The translations under genes and the position numbers were made by a program. This document shows, in pieces, positions 5,369-11,648 of a stretch of 11,648 bases of DNA. Position 1 is the first letter of the stretch, and the number at the start of each line of letters is the position of its first letter. A model generated the notes under the pieces. It searched no databases. It saw only the letters and a program-made list of their open reading frames with translations, and had not been told where the DNA came from. The stretch lies in assembly GCA_015492195.1 (NCBI GenBank), contig WGFP01000218.1, positions 1 through 11,648 on the forward strand. Direction: 5' to 3'. The stretch is from Acidiferrobacterales bacterium (GTDB lineage: Bacteria; Pseudomonadota; Gammaproteobacteria; Acidiferrobacterales; Sulfurifustaceae).

Positions 5369-6766
5369 TTAAATAATACTATCTGACGGAAACACCTTTC
5401 CCGGATTCAAAATTCCTTTCGGATCGAATTGCTGTTTGATCCGGCGCATCAAATCCAATGTGGCCGGGTCAAGGAAGCGGGTGATGTAGTCGCGTTTCAT
5501 GAGTCCGATGCCGTGTTCGCCCGAGAGCGTGCCGCCGAGTTGCAACACCAGATCGAACACGCGCGACAGGCAGGGTAGGGCGTTTTTTTCCTGCGCCGGA
5601 TCCTGGGTGTCGTACAACAGGTTCACATGGATGTTGCCGTTGCCGGCGTGGCCGAAATTGACGATGGGGATGCCGTACTCGCGGCTTAAAGTTTCCAGTC
5701 CGTCAACCAGATCGGCGATGCGCGACACCGGCACCACCACGTCCTCGTTCAGTTTGTTGGGGGCGATGGTGCGCAGCGCCGGGGATAACGCCTTGCGCGT
5801 GGCCCAGAGCGCTTTTTCCTCCTCGGGCGTGGCCGCCGCCGTCAGCGCTATCAGCCCGTCACACGTTGCCGCCCGGGAGACGGCCGCCACGGTTTCCTCC
5901 ATGCCGCTCTCCGGTCCGTCCACCTCGATCATCAGCATGGCGCCGGCGCCGCGCGGCAACTCGGCCTCTGAATGATCGCGGATCATTTCAATGGCGGCCG
6001 CATCGATGAACTCAAGCGCGGCGGGTATCGCCGGTTGCGCCATGATGCGCGACACCGCCCGCGCCGCCTCGCGCACGCTGCGGTAGACCGCTTGCAACGT
6101 GCGTCGCGCTTGCGGCAGGGGCGTGAGTTTCAGAGTGGCCTCGGTGACGACGGCGAGCGTGCCTTCCGAGCCGATGATCAGGCGCGTGAGGTCATAGCCC
6201 ACCACCCCTTTGGTGGTGTAGACGCCGGTGTGGATTTCGTCGCCGTTACCGGTGACCGCGCGCAACCCCAGAACATTCTCGCGCGTGCTGCCGTATTTCA
6301 CCGCGTGCGGCCCGGCGGCATTGAGCGCCAGGTTGCCGCCGACCGTGCAGAAGGCGGCGCTGGTGGGATCCGGCGGCCAGAAGAAGCCGTGTTCGGCGGC
6401 CTTGTCCTGCACGGTTTGGTTGAGCACACCGGGCTCGACGCGCATGACGCGGTTGGCAGGGTCCATGTCGATAATCCGGTCCATGCGCTCCAGCGACAAC
6501 ACCACGCCGGCGTGCAACGGGATGGAACCGCCGGTGGTGCCGGTGCCGCGCCCATGTGCGACCAGCGGGATGTTGGACGCATTGCACAGGCGCACGATTT
6601 CGACCACCTGTTCGGCGCGGGCGGCGAAGACCACGGCGTCCGGCTGGTTGTGTTTGCGTGAATTGTCGTAACCGTAGGGCCAGCGGTCGGCGGGATCGGT
6701 GAGCACGTTCTCCGCGCCGACAGCCGCTTTCAGCTGTTCGGTGAAACGGCGGGGAAGTTCAGTCAT
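5369..6766 (-). CDS. FAD-linked oxidase, GlcD / D-lactate dehydrogenase type
   Basis: A 465-residue flavoprotein of the VAO/PCMH family, of full family length. The FAD-binding PCMH domain (about 40-215) contains HGRGTGTTGG (71-80) and TVGGNLALNAAGPHAVKYGS (141-160). The FAD-oxidase C domain (about 220-458) contains NEDVVVPVSRI (340-350), GHAGNGNIH (372-380) and GEHGIG (416-421), the metal and substrate site of D-2-hydroxyacid dehydrogenases. Likely substrates are glycolate, D-lactate or D-2-hydroxyglutarate; which one is not decidable, and no GlcE/GlcF partners are in the window. There is no signal peptide. The ATG overlaps the rfaE2 stop by 8 nt, so it is the last gene of the operon. The C-terminus (VFPSDSII) differs from that in the detached copy (VFPPD), apparently reshaped when the toxin-antitoxin cassette was inserted. 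Confidence 0.9.
   Translation of the reverse strand: MTELPRRFTEQLKAAVGAENVLTDPADRWPYGYDNSRKHNQPDAVVFAARAEQVVEIVRLCNASNIPLVAHGRGTGTTGGSIPLHAGVVLSLERMDRIIDMDPANRVMRVEPGVLNQTVQDKAAEHGFFWPPDPTSAAFCTVGGNLALNAAGPHAVKYGSTRENVLGLRAVTGNGDEIHTGVYTTKGVVGYDLTRLIIGSEGTLAVVTEATLKLTPLPQARRTLQAVYRSVREAARAVSRIMAQPAIPAALEFIDAAAIEMIRDHSEAELPRGAGAMLMIEVDGPESGMEETVAAVSRAATCDGLIALTAAATPEEEKALWATRKALSPALRTIAPNKLNEDVVVPVSRIADLVDGLETLSREYGIPIVNFGHAGNGNIHVNLLYDTQDPAQEKNALPCLSRVFDLVLQLGGTLSGEHGIGLMKRDYITRFLDPATLDLMRRIKQQFDPKGILNPGKVFPSDSII
5381..5458. repeat. Direct repeat, copy B, at the oxidase gene end
   Basis: Direct repeat of 4665-4742, 716 bp away, with 73 of 78 positions identical (69 of 72 in the core). It forms the present coding end of the oxidase (residues 438-462). 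The adjacent TC/CT difference changes Gln to Arg in the other copy. The unit from 4671 to 5386 would be lost by recombination between the copies, leaving an intact oxidase gene. Confidence 0.85.
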
Positions 6767-7241
6767 GTCCGCGGATGCGCCGGATCAGGTCGCTGGTCGA
6801 GATCTTGTAGCGGAAAGGGATGGAGTGGACCCGGCCGCCGTAGGCCTTGACCACGTCGGCGCCGACGATGTTTTCCGCCGGCCAGTCGCCGCCCTTTACC
6901 AGGTGGTCGGGACGAACGGTCTTGATCAGTTCAAGCGGCGTGTCCTCGTCGAAGGGCACCACCAGCGACACGCCGGCAAGCGCCGCGATCAGCGCCATGC
7001 GGTCATCGAGTGAATTGAACGGCCGGTCCTCGCCCTTGTTCAGGCGCTTAACCGAGGCGTCGCTGTTGACGCCGACGATCAGCGTGGCGCCGAGACCGGC
7101 CGCCTGTTCCAGGTAGGTCACGTGCCCGCGGTGAAGGATGTCAAAGCAGCCGTTGGTGAACACAAAGGGGCGTGGGAGCTGCGCCAGCCTTTCTTTCAGC
7201 CGGCGCGGGTCATTGACGATTTTATTTTCGCTTGGGATCAA
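6759..7241 (-). CDS. rfaE2: D-glycero-beta-D-manno-heptose 1-phosphate adenylyltransferase
   Basis: A 160-residue stand-alone nucleotidyltransferase, equivalent to the C-terminal domain of E. coli HldE. It transfers AMP from ATP to heptose 1-phosphate to give ADP-D,D-heptose for the LPS inner core. The cytidylyltransferase-like signature is TNGCFDILHRGHV (29-41) with the HxGH site at 37-40. Also present are GVNSDASVKRLNKGEDRPFN (57-76), the DHLVKGGDW motif (112-120) and the closing ISTSDLI (147-153). The start is TTG, overlapping the dolP stop by 4 nt (TTGA), which supports translational coupling; no better start precedes the signature. The heptose kinase domain (HldE1) is absent from the window, so the two halves are split in this organism, as in several other proteobacteria. 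The downstream oxidase overlaps its end by 8 nt. Confidence 0.92.
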   Translation of the reverse strand: MIPSENKIVNDPRRLKERLAQLPRPFVFTNGCFDILHRGHVTYLEQAAGLGATLIVGVNSDASVKRLNKGEDRPFNSLDDRMALIAALAGVSLVVPFDEDTPLELIKTVRPDHLVKGGDWPAENIVGADVVKAYGGRVHSIPFRYKISTSDLIRRIRGHD

Positions 7242-7816
7242 TCAATATACTCGAACAGCTTCACTACGCGTTGTACGCCCTTCACCGAACGGGCCGCCCT
7301 GGTCGCGAGTTCTCCCTCCCGTCTTGTCACGAGCCCCATCAGATAGACGGTTTTGTTTTCAGTCACCACCTTGATCCTTGTGGCATCGAGGTTGTCGGCG
7401 GAAACCATTTTTCCTTTGACCTTGGTGGTCAGCCACGTGTCCTTGCTGCGGCTGGCAAGCGAAGTGAGCGGACTGATGCGGATTTCATTGACAATGCGAC
7501 GTATGCCCTGAACGGTCCTTGCCTGTTTCAGCACGAGGTCACGCAGACTGCTTGTGGGCGCCTCTCCGCTTAACAGTACGATGCCGTTCATGCTGGTGAC
7601 GCTGATGTGCACTTTGCCCTTAAGCATCGGTTCCACGTTGATCGCCCGCCTGGTCTTCAATTCAATGGCCCCGTCATCGACGAACGCCCCGACCGTGCGC
7701 CGGTCACGGGCCGCGGCGACGGCGGTTGCGCCACCGGCGATGATTAGCGGGGTGCAACTCTGGAGAGTGATAAGACTAATAAGAGCAACCAGGAATATAC
7801 GCAATCGCAAATTCAT
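7238..7816 (-). CDS. dolP: Outer-membrane lipoprotein DolP (YraP), two BON domains
   Basis: A 192-residue lipoprotein, almost exactly the E. coli DolP length (191). The signal peptide MNLRLRIFLVALISLITLQS ends in a lipobox, with lipidated Cys21. After the family hallmark AARDRRTVGAFVDD (35-48) come two BON domains, about 47-115 and 125-190. Each has the hydrophobic strand and Gly pattern (GIVLLSGEAP, TVYLMGLVTRREGE). In E. coli DolP binds anionic phospholipids at division sites and supports outer-membrane integrity and BAM function. The frame is open 10 codons further upstream, but those would put charged residues before the signal peptide. The ATG at 7816 lies 1 nt after the gmhA stop, with AGGG 6 nt upstream. 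It overlaps rfaE2 by 4 nt. Confidence 0.9.
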   Translation of the reverse strand: MNLRLRIFLVALISLITLQSCTPLIIAGGATAVAAARDRRTVGAFVDDGAIELKTRRAINVEPMLKGKVHISVTSMNGIVLLSGEAPTSSLRDLVLKQARTVQGIRRIVNEIRISPLTSLASRSKDTWLTTKVKGKMVSADNLDATRIKVVTENKTVYLMGLVTRREGELATRAARSVKGVQRVVKLFEYID

Positions 7817-7817
7817 T

Positions 7818-8462
7818 TCAGCCCTGTCCCAACAATTGATAATCAATCAGATCGCACAGGCAGTGAATAATAACGCCGTGTACCTCCTGAATGCGCGCCG
7901 TCGAGGGTCCGGGCACGCAGATGTTGACGTCGTTTCCCTGTAACGCCGATTCCAGCTCGCCGCCGTCGCGGCCGTTTAAGGTGATACAAATCATGTCACG
8001 TTCATGCGCCGCCTCAACGGCGCGGACGACGTTGGGGGAGTTTCCCGAGGTCGTGATGCCCAGCAGGATATCGCCGCCCTGACCGAGGGCGCGAACCTGT
8101 TTGGCGAAGATGTCGTCGAAATGATAGTCGTTGGCGATGGAAGTAAGCGTCGAGGTGTCCGTCGTCAGCGAAATGGCGGGCAGTCCCGGGCGCTCACGCT
8201 CAAAACGATTAAGCAGTTCAGCGGAAAAATGCTGCGCATCCGCCGCCGAGCCTCCGTTTCCACAAATCAGTATTTTGCGGTCGGACAGCAGGGCGTTAAT
8301 CATATGAGAGGCGGCGGTGGTGATGAGGGGAGCCAGTTGGTCCATGCAGTTCCGCGTCGTCAGTATGCTTTCCTGAAAATTGTTTTTTACCCGTTTGATC
8401 ACGGACGCGGTGTCCGCCGTCTGCGGGTTATCTTGCGTGTCGGGTTTTTGGGTGTTGCTCAT
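7818..8462 (-). CDS. gmhA: Sedoheptulose 7-phosphate isomerase GmhA / DiaA family SIS protein
   Basis: A 214-residue SIS-domain protein. ILICGNGGSAADAQHFSAEL (64-83) and ITTSGNSPNVVRAVEAA (136-152) form the phosphosugar site, and ARIQEVHGVIIHCLCDLIDY (189-208) the C-terminal helix. Glu82 and His200 sit where the catalytic Glu65 and His180 of GmhA lie. E. coli DiaA, which regulates DnaA and occupies the same gene position, has Asn at the second site from memory. So an isomerase role in ADP-heptose synthesis is favoured, and rfaE2 two genes downstream fits; a DnaA-binding role is not excluded. Conservation begins only at about residue 19, so the start is uncertain. ATG 8462 (16 nt after the yraN stop), ATG 8489 (overlapping yraN) and GTG 8402 are all possible. 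The N-terminus is low-complexity and polar. Confidence 0.85.
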   Translation of the reverse strand: MSNTQKPDTQDNPQTADTASVIKRVKNNFQESILTTRNCMDQLAPLITTAASHMINALLSDRKILICGNGGSAADAQHFSAELLNRFERERPGLPAISLTTDTSTLTSIANDYHFDDIFAKQVRALGQGGDILLGITTSGNSPNVVRAVEAAHERDMICITLNGRDGGELESALQGNDVNICVPGPSTARIQEVHGVIIHCLCDLIDYQLLGQG

Positions 8463-8478
8463 GAGATGCAATCCGTCA

Positions 8479-8847
8479 TTAGAAGGCATTCTTCAACCAC
8501 TTCAGATTGTCGCCGTCATGGCCGCCGGTGACCGCTACAATATCAAAACGGCAGGGTTTCTTGGAGAAATTTTTTGTGCGTTGTAAATAATGTTCGGCGC
8601 AGGCCCGCAGCTTTGCCTGCTTGCGGGCATTAACGGTTTCACCGGGAGCGCCGAATTTCTCGTTTCGCCGGAAGCGCACCTCGACAAACACCAGGGTTTC
8701 CTGTTGCTGCATGATCAAGTCGATTTCGCCGAAGGGACTGCGGTAATTGCGCTCCACAAGTTTTAGCCCGTTGTTTTGCAGGTATGTACAGGCCAGTTCT
8801 TCGGCCTGGTTTCCCCGGTGAAGGGCGGTCGGCGAGGCGCTTGCCAT
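8479..8847 (-). CDS. yraN: YraN, UPF0102 nuclease-fold protein
   Basis: A 122-residue protein of the UPF0102 family, normal length. It shows the restriction-endonuclease-like core: RGNQAEELACTYLQNNGLKL (11-30) with Glu near the start, then GEIDLIM (40-46) and LVFVEVRFR (52-60). Asp43 and the ExR pair 56-58 are placed as in Holliday-junction-resolvase-like nucleases. The cellular role is not established; the gene almost always sits between lpoA and gmhA/diaA. The ATG is directly after the lpoA stop (no gap), and its ribosome binding site GGGAGGA is formed by the last lpoA codons, so expression is tied to lpoA. Confidence 0.9.
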   Translation of the reverse strand: MASASPTALHRGNQAEELACTYLQNNGLKLVERNYRSPFGEIDLIMQQQETLVFVEVRFRRNEKFGAPGETVNARKQAKLRACAEHYLQRTKNFSKKPCRFDIVAVTGGHDGDNLKWLKNAF

Positions 8848-10773
8848 TTATCCTCCCGGTGCCGGTCCGATCCCGAATTTTCTCGAACCTTGAAAGCTGT
8901 CCAATAACCGGGGGATGCCTTTCCGGAAACTGGCCCATAGCAATTGTCGGTGCAGGCGCCCTTCGCGATCGAGGCTCAGCCCGCTGGTCACGCCGTTGAA
9001 GCGCGCCGCGTATTCCGTGCTGATACGGTTCAGGTAGGGGATGATGGCGTAACTGTCCACGCCCAAGGCGTACAGTCGATCAAGATCACTGTAGGCATAC
9101 GGCCAGCTCCCCTGGAGGGACTGACGGAGTTCCACGATCTGGCCGTCGTTGATCAGCATCCACGGCATGTCGCCGAAGCGCACACCGTCCAGATCCCGGT
9201 CCCGTATGGGATCGTTCTTGCCCGTGAAAATATGTGACGTGGCGTACACCGGCACGCGCGCAGCGTGATGATAGTTGAGTTGGGGTTTGATCAGTCTGCC
9301 GCGTTTGGCGTCGGCGGCCAGGAAAATAAAATCAATGTCCTGGCGGGGACGGGGCTCAAATCTCAATTTCTTACCCAGCTTTTTCTCAAGCAAGGTTTTG
9401 CGCTCCTCGCTTTGCGTAACGTTGAGCAGGCGCTTGATCGGCTCAGAAAAATCATTTTCCGATTCGTTGTAGGGCTGGGCGGTAAGAATGATGCCCCCGA
9501 GGCGCTGCCAGTGCGCCGTGAAGGCGTTGATCATGCGTTCGCCCCAGGCGCCGTCCGGATACAGCACGGCTGCCTGGCGATGGCCGTCCAGGTAGGCGCG
9601 TTCGGCGACCTGTCTCGCCTCCTGTTCCGGCGGCAGCCCGAACTGGAAGAGTTGTTCCGTGCCGGCGTATTCGTCCGTGTGGCTGAGGAGCAAGGTCGGT
9701 TTATCCAGATCGGCGTTCCGGATGATCGCATTGGCGGCTTCGCGTCCCAACGGGCCGACGATCATGTCCGCGCCTTCATCAACGGCCTTGGCGTAGTAAT
9801 CGGCGGCCTGCGCGGGGTCCTCGCCGATGTCATAGACGATGATCGTGGGCTTGTCGGGATCGGTGTTGGCCGCGTCCATTGCCATGAAACCGTCGCGCAC
9901 CGCCTGTGCCGCCAAGGAGTAATTTGAAGTCAGGGGCAACAACAGCGCGATGCGGTCGATACGCCCGATCAACCCCGGGGTGTCGCTTGCCAGGATCGCC
10001 AGCAGGGACGCTCCCGCCGGGTGATTCGGGTATGATTTTTTCCAGCGAGCGATTGCATTGGCAAGCCGGCCGGGGCGGCCCGCGTTTTCGATGGAGGCAA
10101 TGGCAAGCCGGATCCAACCGGAAAGCACCGGATCGCGGGTTTGCCTCAGTTCACGCGTGAGCGTGGTGCGCGTCTGGGAATCCAGAATTTCCCAAAGCTG
10201 CAATTGGTTTTCCGTGATCGCCTGTTTGTCGACGATGTATTGTTCCCGGCTGATAAGATTTTTCACCGCACCGATCGGGTTGTTCAACGCCAATTCCGCC
10301 TGGGCGCGCACACGGTGGATCTCGGCCAGCAGAGAGGGGTTGAGATTGCGCACGCGCCGTGCCCGGGTGAGCAACGTGATCGCCCTTTCGTACGATCCCT
10401 CGGCTAATGCGATCTGCGCCTGCAATATGCGTTTGCGCGCCAGAAACGTGTGATCAAGGCGTCTGACGTTGATCGTCTCGATTTTCCTGCGCGCCGTCGG
10501 GATCTGTCCCGCCTTGATCAGGGCGCCCACCGCGTTCAGCAGGTAGTGTTGTTTTTGCGGCCGCCGTGCGGTTTCCGCCAGACGTTCGTACTCGCGCGCG
10601 GCAAGCACGTATTCACCCGTGCTCTCGGCCTTCTCGGCGGTCTTGGTGCTCGGGGGTTCCAGCACCTGCGGCGCGACACGGACCGTTTCACATCCCTGGA
10701 GCAGGATGGCGGTAAGCAACAGACCCAGGACGGGCCAATGCCAATGAACGATGTTCCGTATGCGACCCGTCAC
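8848..10773 (-). CDS. lpoA: Penicillin-binding protein activator LpoA
   Basis: A 641-residue outer-membrane lipoprotein that in E. coli spans the periplasm to stimulate the peptidoglycan synthase PBP1A. The signal peptide ends ...LLLTAILLQGC with lipidated Cys28. The N-terminal part (about 35-245) is TPR-like helical repeats. The C-terminal part (about 270-635) has the periplasmic-binding-protein fold, beginning IDRIALLLPLTSNYSLAAQA and including YDIGEDPAQAADYYAKAVDE and GADMIVGPLG. The start is GTG at 10773, because AAGGGA lies 5 nt upstream and this puts the signal peptide at the N-terminus. The frame is open to an ATG at 10920, but that would add 49 residues before the signal peptide and overlap rsmI. 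It is slightly shorter than the E. coli protein (678). It heads the operon and is divergent from rsmI. Confidence 0.9.
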   Translation of the reverse strand: MTGRIRNIVHWHWPVLGLLLTAILLQGCETVRVAPQVLEPPSTKTAEKAESTGEYVLAAREYERLAETARRPQKQHYLLNAVGALIKAGQIPTARRKIETINVRRLDHTFLARKRILQAQIALAEGSYERAITLLTRARRVRNLNPSLLAEIHRVRAQAELALNNPIGAVKNLISREQYIVDKQAITENQLQLWEILDSQTRTTLTRELRQTRDPVLSGWIRLAIASIENAGRPGRLANAIARWKKSYPNHPAGASLLAILASDTPGLIGRIDRIALLLPLTSNYSLAAQAVRDGFMAMDAANTDPDKPTIIVYDIGEDPAQAADYYAKAVDEGADMIVGPLGREAANAIIRNADLDKPTLLLSHTDEYAGTEQLFQFGLPPEQEARQVAERAYLDGHRQAAVLYPDGAWGERMINAFTAHWQRLGGIILTAQPYNESENDFSEPIKRLLNVTQSEERKTLLEKKLGKKLRFEPRPRQDIDFIFLAADAKRGRLIKPQLNYHHAARVPVYATSHIFTGKNDPIRDRDLDGVRFGDMPWMLINDGQIVELRQSLQGSWPYAYSDLDRLYALGVDSYAIIPYLNRISTEYAARFNGVTSGLSLDREGRLHRQLLWASFRKGIPRLLDSFQGSRKFGIGPAPGG

Positions 10774-10858
10774 GCTATCCCTTCTCGTTCCTGAAGAACC
10801 TCTGATGTAAGATCGTGTTTGCAATGGCATGGCAAGAATATCCGCAGCGGGGGCATAT
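10774..10858. promoter_or_regulatory. Divergent lpoA / rsmI intergenic region
   Basis: These 85 bp must hold the promoter of the lpoA operon, and probably that of rsmI, if the starts chosen here are right. It carries the ribosome binding sites of both genes: AAGGGA on the minus strand near 10779-10784, and GGGGG on the plus strand at 10849-10853. TAAGAT (10808-10813) is a possible plus-strand -10 box without a good -35. No strong promoter match stands out. Confidence 0.35.
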
Positions 10859-11648
10859 GTGTCAAACCTAGATTCCGCGTTGTATGTGGTGGCGACGCCG
10901 ATCGGTAATCTCGATGACATGACGCCGCGCGCCGTTCATGTTTTGTCTCACGTAGACCTGATTGCCGCGGAAGACACCCGCCACAGCGGAAAACTGTTGC
11001 GGCATTTCGGAATCACGACGAAAATGACCGCCTTCCATGAGCATAATGAACGTCGTCAGGTTCCACGGCTGATAAAAATCTTACGTACCGGTAAGTCTAT
11101 CGCATTAATCAGTGATGCCGGTACCCCTCTTCTGAATGATCCAGGCTTTCATCTGGTGCGCGCGGCGCGTGCGGCGGACATCAGGGTCGTACCGGTCCCC
11201 GGTGCGTGCGCCGCCGTTGCCGCGCTCAGCGCCGCCGGTCTTCCTTCCGACCGCTTTACCTTCGAGGGGTTTCCGCCGGCGAGAAGGGCCGCGCGCCGCA
11301 CCTATTTTCGCGAGCACGCGCGCGAGCGCCGGACTTTGATATTTTATGAAAGCCCTCACCGGATTATCGAATCGCTTGACGACATGGCGGCGGAGTTCGG
11401 CGCCATGCGTCCCGCGGCGATCGCGCGTGAACTGACCAAGCAATTCGAAACCATCCGCTCCGGGGGGCTGGCGGAATTGCGCGACTGGGTCTCGCAAGAC
11501 CAGAATCAGCGCCGGGGGGAATTTGTCGTCCTCGTCCACGGCGCGGAAAAAAAGACCATGCGTGAGTTGGACCCCGATGCCGAGCGTATTCTGCGAATTT
11601 TGATGAAAAACCTGCCGCTCAGCGAGGCTGCCGCCCTGGCGGCGGAGA
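10859..11648 (+). CDS. rsmI: 16S rRNA (cytidine1402-2'-O)-methyltransferase RsmI, 3'-truncated
   Basis: 263 residues are visible of about 285; the window edge cuts the C-terminus. RsmI uses S-adenosylmethionine to methylate the ribose of C1402 in the 16S rRNA decoding centre. The tetrapyrrole-methylase fold motifs are all present: LYVVATPIGNLDDMTPRA (8-25), DLIAAEDTRHSGKLL (33-47) and SIALISDAGTPLLNDPG (80-96). They continue with VPVPGACAAVAALSAAGLPS (111-130), the catalytic-domain FEGFPP (135-140), LIFYESPHRI (160-169), ARELTKQFETI (189-199) and RRGEFVVLV (218-226). Two starts are in frame: GTG at 10859, with GGGGG 5 nt upstream, is chosen; ATG at 10829 would add ten residues but has no ribosome binding site. 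It is divergent from lpoA, as in Pseudomonas and E. coli. Confidence 0.93.
   Translation, partial: MSNLDSALYVVATPIGNLDDMTPRAVHVLSHVDLIAAEDTRHSGKLLRHFGITTKMTAFHEHNERRQVPRLIKILRTGKSIALISDAGTPLLNDPGFHLVRAARAADIRVVPVPGACAAVAALSAAGLPSDRFTFEGFPPARRAARRTYFREHARERRTLIFYESPHRIIESLDDMAAEFGAMRPAAIARELTKQFETIRSGGLAELRDWVSQDQNQRRGEFVVLVHGAEKKTMRELDPDAERILRILMKNLPLSEAAALAAE

Noticed and set aside
5972..6661. 229-codon plus-strand open frame
   Set aside because: It lies entirely opposite the FAD oxidase gene in GC-rich sequence and encodes a His/Arg/Gly-rich string with no domain; the minus strand has clear family motifs.
9265..9927. 220-codon plus-strand open frame
   Set aside because: Antisense to lpoA, whose protein motifs are clear; no ribosome binding site or recognisable domain.
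10774..10920. Upstream extension of lpoA to an ATG at 10920
   Set aside because: It would put 49 residues before a clear lipoprotein signal peptide and overlap rsmI; the GTG at 10773 has a good ribosome binding site.

Overview
The window looks like a gammaproteobacterial chromosome. Its right half carries the conserved divergent pair rsmI / lpoA-yraN-gmhA(diaA)-dolP, a gene order known from Escherichia coli and Pseudomonas. lpoA and dolP encode lipoproteins with clear lipoboxes, and two heptose-pathway genes point to a Gram-negative envelope with LPS. I cannot name a genus. Base composition is uneven: the first 60 bases are 42% GC by count, while bases 6301-6360, inside the oxidase gene, are 78%.

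Left region (1-2535) is accessory-like. It holds the 3' end of an unrecognised AT-rich gene (3-674), a gene-poor stretch with hairpins, and a 70-residue excisionase/MerR-type helix-turn-helix protein (1050-1262). A structured spacer follows with a terminator-like hairpin and three tandem 21-bp repeats. Next comes a tight bicistron encoding an XRE-family regulator (1489-1770) and a CsrA-family RNA-binding protein (1773-2036) that carries a 17-residue insertion between the first two strands. A 97-bp MITE-like palindromic repeat (2039-2135) and about 400 bp without a convincing gene lead to the next block.

Middle region (2536-5386). A 697-residue GAF-GAF-GGDEF-HD-GYP protein (2536-4629) has an intact diguanylate cyclase motif and I-site but a variant phosphodiesterase domain. 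A RelE/ParE-type toxin-antitoxin pair (4830-5299) follows. This pair lies between two near-identical copies of the last ~78 bp of the neighbouring oxidase gene (4665-4742 and 5381-5458), so it appears to have been inserted at that gene's 3' end while a functional C-terminus was kept.

Right region (5369-10773, minus strand) is one tightly packed probable operon, read right to left: lpoA, yraN, gmhA/diaA, dolP, rfaE2, and an FAD-linked GlcD-like oxidase. Most junctions overlap or abut. It combines activation of peptidoglycan synthesis (LpoA), outer-membrane quality (DolP), two steps of ADP-heptose synthesis (GmhA, RfaE2) and a flavin dehydrogenase. rsmI (10859 to the window end) is divergent from it and truncated by the window edge.

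The most interesting items are the XRE/CsrA module with its 21-bp repeat array, which resembles regulatory modules of integrative elements, and the toxin-antitoxin cassette flanked by duplicated gene ends.
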